The notes under the pieces were generated by a model. The model was given only the letters and a program-made list of their open reading frames with translations, was not told the DNA's origin and did no database searches. Shown one piece after another: positions 6,101-13,100 of a stretch of 25,930 bases of DNA. How positions within the stretch are numbered: position 1 is the stretch's first letter; each line of letters begins with the position of its first letter. The translations under genes were made by a program, and so were the position numbers. Source of the DNA: a virus; the IMG/VR virus record IMGVR_UViG_3300031857_001209, positions 1 to 25,930 of that record; one strand, 5' to 3'.

Positions 6101-6528
6101 AGCACGAGCCGTTCAGCCTGTCTGAATTCTTCTTCTGGGCGGATGTCTCAGAGAAGGCCCGCCCACCGGCAGAGGCTGGTGCGGCCATGCTCGCGCTACT
6201 GGAGAAAGGCCTGCTGCCCAACTTCGCCTTCAACGGGCCATGGGTGCAGGATCTATCGGCGCAAGGCAAGGGCGCAACAGCTCCCCCGCGTCTCTGCTGG
6301 GCTGCAGAGGATGCCATCCTGCTGGCCCCTCATCGTGTGGATCAGGCGCACTGGGGTGGCTTCCTGATTGCCAAGGCCAGCGCAGCCGGGGCCATGCGGC
6401 AGTTTGCCTCGGAGGCCGGGGACGTGGTGACCCTGGCTATCCCTGCGGATGCGGTGCCAACAGCGACGTTTGCCGCCGCAAAAGCGGGTGCCGTTTTAGC
6501 CATCGAAGGGCGGGAAAACTCCAGATAA
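5306..6528 (+). CDS. Tail assembly chaperone, frameshifted (G-T-like) form
   Basis: Product of a -1 ribosomal frameshift: residues 1-184 in the zero frame (5306-5857), then base 5857 is re-read and translation continues 223 residues in the -1 frame to the TAA at 6526-6528, 407 residues total. The -1 frame is open from 5842. It has no ATG, GTG or TTG before 6187, yet it already encodes protein-like sequence by 5941 (PEFSRERFGRLPGGYVLQAL; EINRNRDVKHEPFSLSEFFF). So it must be reached by frameshifting or a rare start. The domain after 6187 (GPWVQDLSAQ; WAAEDAILLAPHRVDQAHWG) is longer than the lambda T part. The last codons contain the CGGGAAAACT element of the tube gene. Confidence 0.8.
5851..5888 (+). 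other. Programmed -1 frameshift signal (slippery site plus stem-loop)
   Basis: The heptamer G GGA AAG lies at 5851-5857 in exactly the X XXY YYZ phase, the same heptamer known from the lambda G/T gene. After an 8-nt spacer (5858-5865) comes a perfect 8-bp stem GGTCGGCT / AGCCGACC (5866-5873 with 5881-5888) and a 7-nt loop. Slippery site, spacer and stem match the canonical layout of -1 frameshift signals. Confidence 0.88.
6511..6520 (+). promoter_or_regulatory. CGGGAAAACT element, copy 5
   Basis: Exact 10-mer inside the last codons of the G-T reading frame (Arg-Glu-Asn-Ser), 28 nt before the tube ATG at 6549. Its position within coding sequence shows it does not need an intergenic gap. Confidence 0.75.
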
Positions 6529-6548
6529 GAACTCCCCGACCCCGCCCG

Positions 6549-7415
6549 ATGACCACCACCAACATCGACTACAGCGCAGCGCTGGACATCCAGCACTACA
6601 TCGTGCCCCTCAAGATGAGTGACATCACCCTTGAGGATGCGCAAACTGCAGCGGCTGGCGGTTCGGCTCTGACCAGCTGGTTGAATGCTGCCAACGCCAT
6701 CAGTGGTCAGCTTTCTGTCGCCGCGTCTGGCTCTGGCACAACCTTTCAGATGTTCGTGGCTGGCAACACGCTGAGCGTCACCAATGCAGCCCTCGCCACC
6801 AACGTGGTTACCCTGACCCTGAGCGCTGCAGCTGGCGCCCTGGTGGGCGAAAAGATCGCGGTCTCTGGTCTGACCTCCCCCTTCGCCGGCCTGAACGGGA
6901 CTCACACCATCACGGCGGTCACCACCACCTCCCCCTTCACTGTGAGCTACGCGCTGACAGCGACCAACATCAGCTCGGCCTCCGTCAGCGCTGGCAGCGT
7001 TGTCACCGGCGTCTATCCCCTTGATGGAACCGGCGCCCCAATCCAGCTGCTGAACGTCACCTCTGCGCCCCACAGCACGGAGACCTCGGATGAGACCGTG
7101 ATCACCCATGACCAGGTGACCAGGGGTTCTGCCATCACCGTGGGCGTGACTGACACTCACTCCTTCGCGTTCAGCGGTATGACCGCTCACAAGAACGTTG
7201 ACCACAAGGTCATGGAAGTTCTCAGGGAGCGGGCCACGGCCGAGCGGCTGGCGGTGAAGTATCTGCGGGTTGGCCCTGGTGGGACGGTTGAGAAAAAGCT
7301 GTGCTACGGCCGCTTCGCCAGCAAGAGCGAAGAGGGCGATGCTGGGGCCCTGGTGAAGTATTCGGCCACTCTGAACGTGCTGGGCACCGTGTTCACCATC
7401 CTCGACAACTCATAA
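6549..7415 (+). CDS. Putative major tail tube protein
   Basis: 288 residues; I start at ATG 6549 (MTTTNIDYSAALDIQHYIVP), 28 nt after the repeated element, because the longer frame to 6240 merely overlaps the chaperone gene. The protein is rich in Thr, Ser, Ala and Val with many beta strands. A segment at residues about 45-160 (NTLSVTNAALATNVVTLTLS; GLNGTHTITAVTTTSPFTVS) looks like an inserted Ig-like or beta-sandwich domain. The C-terminus (GDAGALVKYSATLNVLGTVF) resembles the closing strands of siphovirus tube proteins. Tube subunits stack as rings around the tape measure. Assignment is from fold-like pattern and context, not from an unmistakable motif. Confidence 0.65.
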   Translation: MTTTNIDYSAALDIQHYIVPLKMSDITLEDAQTAAAGGSALTSWLNAANAISGQLSVAASGSGTTFQMFVAGNTLSVTNAALATNVVTLTLSAAAGALVGEKIAVSGLTSPFAGLNGTHTITAVTTTSPFTVSYALTATNISSASVSAGSVVTGVYPLDGTGAPIQLLNVTSAPHSTETSDETVITHDQVTRGSAITVGVTDTHSFAFSGMTAHKNVDHKVMEVLRERATAERLAVKYLRVGPGGTVEKKLCYGRFASKSEEGDAGALVKYSATLNVLGTVFTILDNS

Positions 7416-7416
7416 G

Positions 7417-7596
7417 GTGGGGGGAGACGATGGCATCAGGGCCAGTGATGGCCAAGTGCATGTCGTCACCGCACAAGGACGGATCCTCTGGCGCATCTGC
7501 TCCGGGGGGTCTTGCCTTGTGCACCTCAATTTGCGCGTACTGATGGAGGCCTACCGCGACCTTCGCATCAGCCAGGGCAGGGGTGTTGACGAGTAG
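7417..7596 (+). CDS. Hypothetical 59-residue protein
   Basis: Opens with GTG 1 nt after the tube stop and reads to TAG 7594-7596. Protein-like segments include GQVHVVTAQGRILWRICSGG and LNLRVLMEAYRDLRISQGRG. The third codon positions are GC-rich as in neighbouring genes. The start is uncertain; a competing 37-residue frame begins at ATG 7430 after a strong GGGGGGAG site, and this upstream purine tract may also serve the GTG frame's ribosomes. It ends just before the inward-facing terminator. Function unknown. Confidence 0.45.
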   Translation: MGGDDGIRASDGQVHVVTAQGRILWRICSGGSCLVHLNLRVLMEAYRDLRISQGRGVDE

Positions 7597-7601
7597 GCAT
7601 G

Positions 7602-7634
7602 AAAAAGGGTCTGCAGCTCTCACCCCGCAGACCC
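7602..7634 (-). terminator. Intrinsic terminator for the minus-strand cassette
   Basis: An 8-bp stem GGGTCTGC / GCAGACCC (7607-7614 with 7627-7634), 12-nt loop, is preceded on the plus strand by AAAAA (7602-7606). On the minus strand this reads as a stem followed by TTTTT. It lies 45 bp beyond the last gene of the minus-strand cassette. Confidence 0.75.
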
Positions 7635-7679
7635 TACCCATTGCCGGTCCTAGTCCGAAAAGATCCTAGCCCATCCGAG

Positions 7680-8117
7680 TCAGGATACGGGCTCCTCAGG
7701 GGCAGGCTCTTCGGCAGGTGCCGCAGGCTCTTCGGAGATGGGCTCCTCAGCCACGGGCTCTTCCACTGCAGGCTCATCCACCACAGGGGCAGGTTCTTCT
7801 GCAGGGGGTGCCACGGGCTCCTCAGCTGGCGGGACGGGGATCACGCCATCGAGCAGCTCCAGCAGGGCCTCATCTTCCAGCAGATCAGCATCGGCCAGGG
7901 CCTGAAGCTCGCTGATCCTGATCTGAGCAGCAGCGGCTTCAGACTGAGCAGCCTCAGCAGCAGCCAGAGCGGCGGTGATGGTGCCAGCATCGGCAACATC
8001 ATTGGCCAGGGCCTCGGCAAGGGCTGCCTTGGTGGAGGCCAGTTCAGCCAGGATGCCAGCCTTTTCAGTGGCGAGATACTCAAGGACTTCCTTGAGTTTG
8101 GTAACGAGAGCAGACAT
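7680..8117 (-). CDS. Coiled-coil protein with Pro/Glu-rich tail, 145 residues
   Basis: From ATG 8115-8117 (MSALVTKLKEVLEYLATEKA). Residues about 7-90 are an Ala/Leu/Glu-rich coiled coil. Residues about 94-145 are a repetitive acidic Pro/Glu region (PAEEPVAPPAEEPAP and variants). In-frame upstream starts at 8195 (MDFLTFQFFKG) and a TTG at 8201 would add 26-28 residues; the upstream part overlaps an inverted repeat, so I prefer 8117. No membrane span or signal peptide. Last gene before the terminator. The extended PE tail suggests a spacer, as in some virion-associated or periplasm-spanning proteins, but function is unknown. Confidence 0.65.
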   Translation of the reverse strand: MSALVTKLKEVLEYLATEKAGILAELASTKAALAEALANDVADAGTITAALAAAEAAQSEAAAAQIRISELQALADADLLEDEALLELLDGVIPVPPAEEPVAPPAEEPAPVVDEPAVEEPVAEEPISEEPAAPAEEPAPEEPVS

Positions 8118-8265
8118 TGTTCGTGTAAAGGTAGTGATGGAACGATTCAGCTTTTCAAAGGAACCTTTGAAGAACTGGAAGGTAAGGAAATCCATGGGCA
8201 AACGATGCCAAGGCAGCAGGCCAAAGCATCGCCCCCAGGCTAGCCCGTGTCCTGATGTGGGCCAG
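8118..8265. promoter_or_regulatory. Gap between minus-strand genes with an inverted repeat
   Basis: 148 bases. Contains the inverted repeat TTCAAAGG-AA-CCTTTGAA (8154-8171), 37 bp upstream of the preferred ATG of the PE-tail gene. This may be an operator for separate expression of that gene. The 13-mer GCAGGCCAAAGCA (8216-8228) also appears at 23751-23763 upstream of the capsid gene. No convincing sigma-70 promoter was seen. Confidence 0.4.
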
Positions 8266-8574
8266 TTAAGAGGCGGTGATCTTGCGCTTCAGCCGTTGCA
8301 GAACCATCGCGGCATGGGTGCTTTCGCCCTCGCCCGTCAGCTCCTGCTCAATGGAGAGCAACACTTCCCGCTCATGGTCCAGCTTGCCCATTTCGTAGGC
8401 AGCCTTCAGCCGATCTTCTGCCTGCGCCATCGCTCGCTGGCTGGCCTCCTCGATAGCAGCGGCGGCCCTGGTGTGGGCCTGCTCAATGGCGGCAGCGCAT
8501 TGCGCCTCCATGGTGTCAATGCCCAGCTGAACCCGAACTAGGGCCACGTCCAGGGCCAGTGCATCCGTGCTCAA
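8266..8574 (-). CDS. Coiled-coil protein, 102 residues, TTG start
   Basis: I start at TTG 8572-8574 (MSTDALALDVALVRVQLGID). It overlaps the stop of the L,D-transpeptidase gene (TTGA) and follows GGAGG by 4 nt, the best ribosome-binding site in this cassette. The protein is a long Ala/Glu/Arg-rich helix (AQCAAAIEQAHTRAAAAIEE; MAQAEDRLKAAYEMGKLDHE) and ends LQRLKRKITAS. No membrane anchor, so it is not an obvious spanin. Directly downstream of a peptidoglycan-enzyme gene, it could be a partner or adaptor; that is only context. Confidence 0.65.
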   Translation of the reverse strand: MSTDALALDVALVRVQLGIDTMEAQCAAAIEQAHTRAAAAIEEASQRAMAQAEDRLKAAYEMGKLDHEREVLLSIEQELTGEGESTHAAMVLQRLKRKITAS

Positions 8575-9158
8575 TGGGCCTCCTGCAGCACTGAGACGTA
8601 GACATTGCCCAGCGGCAACAGGGGCAGGATGCGAGCCTGCAGATCCTGATTGTGGAGGCGGATGCAACCGAGGGTGGGATAGAGCGTTTGACGCGGTGCC
8701 CAGGCCCCTGGCCAGCCGCAGGCACTGCCGCCGCCGTGGATCATGATCCCGTCACGGTAGGGCTTGCTGCTGGGGCCCTCCTGCCCTTCCAGACCTTCCA
8801 GATCGAAGGAATACCAGCCATAGGCGCAGCGGTTGGCCGAGTGGTATTTGCTGGAGGGGTGGTCCTCGTGATCCCGGTAGATCCCGCCTTTGTTGATCCG
8901 GTAAAGGCCAGGGGGCGTGTCTGTGGCCGTGCGGTGCCATTCAGCCTCCCCACCCTGCCCACGGCAGAGACAAGGGATCGTCCATAGGGGCCGGCCGTCA
9001 TGGGTGAAAGCCCGCAGGGTTTCGTTCCCGTCATTGGCGATCAGGTGGTGATCGCCCGCCTTGAGGGCTGGCCGGATCTTGGGGCCAACCAACCCAGGCG
9101 GCCAGATCGGTGGGCCTGCTGTGGTGGTCTTGACAGGGGCCGATGGGGTGGAGGTCAT
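8571..9158 (-). CDS. L,D-transpeptidase (YkuD-type) domain protein
   Basis: 195 residues from ATG 9156-9158, which overlaps the upstream stop as ATGA. The YkuD signature is visible: GIMIHGGG (His141), a Gly/Trp-rich loop, then YPTLGCIRLHNQDL with the catalytic Cys165, Arg167 and His169. The enzyme family forms or hydrolyses 3-3 or related peptide bonds in peptidoglycan through an acyl-Cys intermediate. The N-terminus (MTSTPSAPVKTTTAGPPIWP) is Pro/Thr-rich and has no signal peptide, so access to the wall needs lysis or a virion location. The domain also contains TPPGLYRINKGG, typical of the family's strand near the substrate cleft. In phage this may act in lysis, wall penetration or host wall change (inference). 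Confidence 0.85.
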   Translation of the reverse strand: MTSTPSAPVKTTTAGPPIWPPGLVGPKIRPALKAGDHHLIANDGNETLRAFTHDGRPLWTIPCLCRGQGGEAEWHRTATDTPPGLYRINKGGIYRDHEDHPSSKYHSANRCAYGWYSFDLEGLEGQEGPSSKPYRDGIMIHGGGSACGWPGAWAPRQTLYPTLGCIRLHNQDLQARILPLLPLGNVYVSVLQEAH

Positions 9159-9328
9159 AGCTGCCATTCCGAGATGAATTGCCATCCGTCGCTTTTCAAT
9201 CTAGCCAGAGTCTTGGCTACATCTTCTGGGCGAACATCAACCACCAGGGGCCTGCCCTGCTGCCCTTCAGGTGGCTGCCAGGAGTCTGAGGGATCTTCAC
9301 AGATCAGGCGAACCAAACCGCAAGCCAT
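9155..9328 (-). CDS. Hypothetical 57-residue protein
   Basis: Reads from ATG 9326-9328 (MACGLVRLICEDPSDSWQPP) to TGA 9155-9157, which overlaps the transpeptidase start by 4 nt. Contains PLVVDVRPEDVAKTLARLKS and ends DGWQFISEWQL, a compact strand-helix-strand pattern. It begins 4 nt after the previous gene's stop. Length and overlaps support a real gene; no family recognised. Confidence 0.6.
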   Translation of the reverse strand: MACGLVRLICEDPSDSWQPPEGQQGRPLVVDVRPEDVAKTLARLKSDGWQFISEWQL

Positions 9329-9332
9329 GGCC

Positions 9333-9542
9333 TCAGAGCCCCCACTGCTGGCGCATCGCCCAGGCTGTGGCTGCTTTCTGACTCATCCACAGGTGTAGGA
9401 ATTGCTTAGAGAGATTCCGCAGGGTTGCTACGTCGGTGATGTCATCCAACAAGCGCATGTGGCGCTCCATCTCAAAGTGCTGCTCTGTTGTCAACGCCAT
9501 GGGCGCCGAGGATTGGCCGGTGATGGAGTCGGGTTCTGGCAT
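9333..9542 (-). CDS. Small helical protein, 69 residues, possibly NblA-like
   Basis: Starts at ATG 9540-9542 (MPEPDSITGQSSAPMALTTE); an in-frame ATG at 9500 gives 55 residues and is equally possible since neither has a clear Shine-Dalgarno site. The core LTTEQHFEMERHMRLLDD followed by LRNLSKQFLHLWMSQKAA and WAMRQQWGL is a two-helix hairpin. The opening 'LT-EQ-FE' and the size recall cyanobacterial small proteins such as NblA, the phycobilisome-degradation adaptor also carried by some freshwater cyanophages. I see no decisive residue, so this is a low-confidence suggestion. First gene of the minus-strand cassette. Confidence 0.6.
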   Translation of the reverse strand: MPEPDSITGQSSAPMALTTEQHFEMERHMRLLDDITDVATLRNLSKQFLHLWMSQKAATAWAMRQQWGL

Positions 9543-9563
9543 GGCACAGGGTCGGTGAAGCGC

Positions 9564-9573
9564 CCTGATCAGG
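9564..9573. promoter_or_regulatory. Palindrome CCTGATCAGG (copy 2) at the second divergent junction
   Basis: Perfect 10-bp palindrome in the 62-bp gap between the divergent genes at 9542 (minus) and 9605 (plus), 15 nt before CGGGAAAACT. Matches the layout at 1177-1197. Confidence 0.4.
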
Positions 9574-9588
9574 ATAGGCAGCGTGGGG

Positions 9589-9598
9589 CGGGAAAACT
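9589..9598 (+). promoter_or_regulatory. CGGGAAAACT element, copy 6
   Basis: Exact 10-mer, only 6 nt before the ATG at 9605. If this is a transcription start signal, the mRNA leader would be very short or absent. Confidence 0.75.
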
Positions 9599-9604
9599 GC
9601 ACAC

Positions 9605-10039
9605 ATGCCCCTCCCCACCACCACCATCGCCCTCTTCGACCTCCTGGCAGCCGACACCGTGCTGACCCCCCTGATGGGCATCCACACCCTCGCGGGAGGC
9701 GGCACCAGGAAGGCCCTGGCCCACTTCTTCCCGAAGGAAACCATCGAGGCCACCACGATTCCGAGCGGGGTTGAGGTCATCGTCTGGCGCTCGCCCATGG
9801 GCACTGCAGCGCAGCCAGCACAGACCGGAGAGGTCTATCAGAACCCCACGTTTCGCCTCACGGTGACGCAGTGGGAGCCGGCCAGCTCCGGGGCCTACAA
9901 CGTTCAAGCCGTGCTCAACCGCCTTCAGGCGCTCCTCCCTGGCAGCAACGCAGCCGACGTGACCATCGACGGGCTCACCACGGGGCTTAGCCAGCATGTC
10001 TTGACATGGACATGTCCCACCGCAGTGGTCAGGCTGTAG
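9605..10039 (+). CDS. Putative tail terminator protein, 144 residues
   Basis: Begins MPLPTTTIALFDLLAADTVL. It shows alternating strands (VEVIVWRSPMG; PTFRLTVTQWEP) followed by an amphipathic helix (YNVQAVLNRLQALLPG) and closing strands (HVLTWTCPTAVVRL). This order, a helix packed beside a central sheet and about 140 residues, fits siphovirus tail-terminator or tail-completion proteins that cap the tube. The position just upstream of the tape measure gene supports a tail role. No diagnostic motif, so another minor tail function is possible. Flanked by the repeated element upstream and an intrinsic terminator downstream, making it a single-gene unit. Confidence 0.55.
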   Translation: MPLPTTTIALFDLLAADTVLTPLMGIHTLAGGGTRKALAHFFPKETIEATTIPSGVEVIVWRSPMGTAAQPAQTGEVYQNPTFRLTVTQWEPASSGAYNVQAVLNRLQALLPGSNAADVTIDGLTTGLSQHVLTWTCPTAVVRL

Positions 10040-10068
10040 GCATAAAGTCCTAGGTGTTGGAGAGATGG

Positions 10069-10098
10069 CCCCGGTCTGGACGGAGATCGGGGTTTTTT
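10069..10098 (+). terminator. Rho-independent terminator before the tape measure gene
   Basis: Stem CCCCGGTCT / AGATCGGGG (10069-10077 with 10084-10092) has nine pairs including one G-U, a 6-nt loop GGACGG, and is followed by TTTTTT (10093-10098). Classic intrinsic terminator on the plus strand. Transcription of the tape measure must then restart or read through. Confidence 0.9.
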
Positions 10099-10106
10099 GT
10101 TGCTCA

Positions 10107-10116
10107 CGGGAAAACT
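10107..10116 (+). promoter_or_regulatory. CGGGAAAACT element, copy 7, just after a terminator
   Basis: Exact 10-mer 8 nt after the T-run of an intrinsic terminator and 26 nt before the GTG at 10143. This placement is the best argument in the window that the element marks a transcription start. Confidence 0.8.
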
Positions 10117-10142
10117 CCAATCAGTAGCGCGACGCGGGCCGG

Positions 10143-13100
10143 GTGGCAGATCTTCAGGTTTCGATTGCCTTACTCCTGGAGAACCAGGATGAGATCCGTC
10201 GCGCCCTGGAAGCAGAAGGTGGCAAGGCAGGTGAGGCCTTCCGCAACAGGCTGACGCCAGCGGCCAAGAAGGCATTTGATGAGATCACCAGTGCTGCGGA
10301 GAAGGCGGCTAAGGATGTAGGGGTTCGGTTCAACAGCACCAAGCTTCAGTTTGAGACGGCGAAGGGGGAAATCATCCCCTCGTCAGTCCTGGACAAGATC
10401 AGCCAGGGCGGCAGCAAGATCGCAGCAGCCTTTAAAGAGGCGCGAAACGGTGTTGATGTTTTCAAGTCTGCTGTCGTCAAAGGAGCAGGGGAGGCAGCGT
10501 CAAGCCTCAACATCCTGGAGTCTGCTGTCACGGGTGTTGCGGTCTCACTGACCAGCAAGCTCACCGATTCCGTCACCGCCGGATTGGGAGGCCTCAAGGG
10601 GCTGGTGGGCGGCTTCATGGAGCTGGATGGGGAGCTGCGCATGGCCGCTGCAGCTGCAGGGGAAACGGGGGGCTATGAGCGGCTTGGCTCGATTGTTGAG
10701 AAGGTGGGCATCGACGCCGCCGGCACCTCTAAGCAGGTAGCCGAGCTGGCCACCTCCCTGGTCCGGGCTGGCTTCAGTGTCAGCGAGGTTGAAAAGGCCC
10801 TGCCTGGTGTGGTTCGTGGGGCTGAGGCGACGGGGACGGGGTTTGAGCAGATGGGCGACATCATCGGCAGCACCTTGAGGGGTTTTGGGCTGGAGGCTGA
10901 TCAGGTCGGAAGGGTTACCGACGTGATGGTCAACCTGGCGAACAGCACAAACGCCAGCATCGAGGGCATGGCGTACACCTTTAGGGACACGGCGCCAATC
11001 GCCAAGGCCCTTGGGATCAGCCTTGAGGAAGTGGCCATGGCCACCGGCCTGATGGCAAACGCTGGCATTCAGGGGACCGTAGCCGGCACCGCCCTGAAGC
11101 ACTTCATGCAAAAGATCCAGCAGGCCGCAGGCGGTGCAACGCCTGAGGTGCTTGGACTGGCGCATGGGCAGGAGCGATTGGCCAAGGTGATGAAGATGCT
11201 CGGCGCTGAGGTGCTGGATACGTCAGGCAAGCTCCTGCCGATGGATGAAGTCCTGATCCGGCTGAAGGCTGGCATGGACAAGCTGAACGAGGGCGATCGT
11301 GTTCAGCTGACCAAGATTCTCTTTGGGGAGGACGCCGGCCCCTCGGTGCTGGCAATGCTGAACCAGACCGCAACGGAGATCAAGAAAGTCTCTGCGGACA
11401 TGCAAAACAGCGCGGGCGCCACTGATGTGGCCCGCAATGCCATGGCTGGCTTCGGCATGGAAATGCAGCAGCTGCAGGGCACGATTGACGCGATCGGCAC
11501 CGGAATTGGAAAGGTGATCGCCGCAGGCCTGAGGCCCTTCCTGCAGACCGCCAATGCCCTGGCCGGAGCTGTCTCCGGGATGCCCGAGCCAATTAAGACC
11601 ACCGGGGCGGCCCTGATCGCCATGGCAGGCGCTGCAACAGCGGCCAGCCTGGGCATCGCCGCACTGAATGTGGTCATGGGCACCACGGGATGGGCGGCCC
11701 TGCGCAAGGAAATCACGTCTGTTGCCGCTGTGCTCACCGGCCCTTGGGGTGCTGCAGCTGTGATGATCGCCGGGGCTGCTGCCTCTGCCGCTGTCCTGAC
11801 GGGCAACCTCCGGGAGACTGATCAGACCACCAAAACGATGGCGCAGACGGTCATCACCGCAGGGGCTGCGTTTGCCGCTTGGCGCTCAGCCGTGCCTGTG
11901 ACGATTGCGCTAGGGCAGGCCCTCTTGATTGTCACGAATCGCGCCAAGCTCGCCGGGGCCCTGACCCTGGCCCATGTGGCAGCAGCAAGGGGCATCGCAG
12001 CTGTAACCGCAGCCTATACGGCCCTGAAGGTTGTCAAGGATGCAATCATTAACCGCACAAAAATACAGCTAACCCTTGAGTCCCTGATTGCTGGCCTCAA
12101 GACTGGTGGGATTGCTGGGGCGGTCGTTACGGTTGCAGGAACAGCACTAGCCGCAGGAGCTGCCTACAAATTCATTGGCGATCAAATCAAGGTGGCCGGT
12201 GAAGAGACCACGGCCCTTTCCGATAAATCTAAAGAGCTGAAGGAGGAAATCGCTCAAGTCAGCAAGGAAATCGCCGAAGGCAAAAAGCTCAACATTGACA
12301 CCACAGATCTTGAGAAGCTGAAGGCGGTTAAGCTGGATGAGCTGCGCAAGATTGAAAATCCCTTAGACATTAAGCTCAACATTGAAAAGGTAGAAGCGCA
12401 GATTAAATCAATCGAGGAGCAACTTAAGAAGGTTGGCAAGGACGACTCTAGCGCAGGGGTTCTTAAAGCTCAGCTAGATGCTGCCAAGCAATACCAGGAA
12501 GTTCTAAAAGCTGCTGATGATGGCATTGGCAGCAAGAGCTTTGACAACCTGAGCGAGTCAGGGAAGCGGTTCGTTAGGGAGCTGGTGGAAGCAAGGAGCC
12601 AAGTTCAGGCCCTACGGAATGAACAGATCAAGCTAGATCCTGTGGTAGACAAAAAGAGGTGGGATGAGATTGAAACAAAAATTGCACAATTTGAGGAAGC
12701 GCCTATACTGCTTAAGGCCAAGATAGAGTTTGAAAAAGCAGGGCTTGAAAAGCAAAGAGCGGAACTAGAGGCTGACTTAGCAAGAGCGCAAAAGGGTGTG
12801 AGTAAAGGACGCGGAGAGCCTAATGATAATTTTGCAAAGAGAAAAGCAGAGAATGATCAACTGCAGGGAGACTTATCGCGTCAGCTTCTGGGGGTTAAAG
12901 TAAAGATTGCAGAGGTAGATAAGGCGTCCGCAGATGCTGCTGGAAAGCAAGTTGACGCCGCAAGAAATCAAGTTCAGACCGCTGAAGAGAAATATGACGC
13001 AGCAAAGAAAGCCGCAGACGCTGAAAACATAGGCGTAGGCAACCAGCAAAAGCAGATAGACAACGCGAATAAGTTAATGGGCTTGGATAAGGCAAGGCTA

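Noticed and set aside
6342-7205. 287-residue minus-strand frame opposite the tail tube gene
   Set aside because: Gly/Arg/Asp-rich shadow of the beta-rich tube gene.
7430-7543. 37-residue frame with a strong GGGGGGAG site
   Set aside because: Translation is Ser/Gly/Cys-rich without pattern; the overlapping 59-residue frame looks more protein-like. Not fully excluded.
7599-8243. 214-residue plus-strand frame opposite the Pro/Glu-rich gene
   Set aside because: Low-complexity mirror of the acidic repeat region; starts inside the minus-strand terminator.
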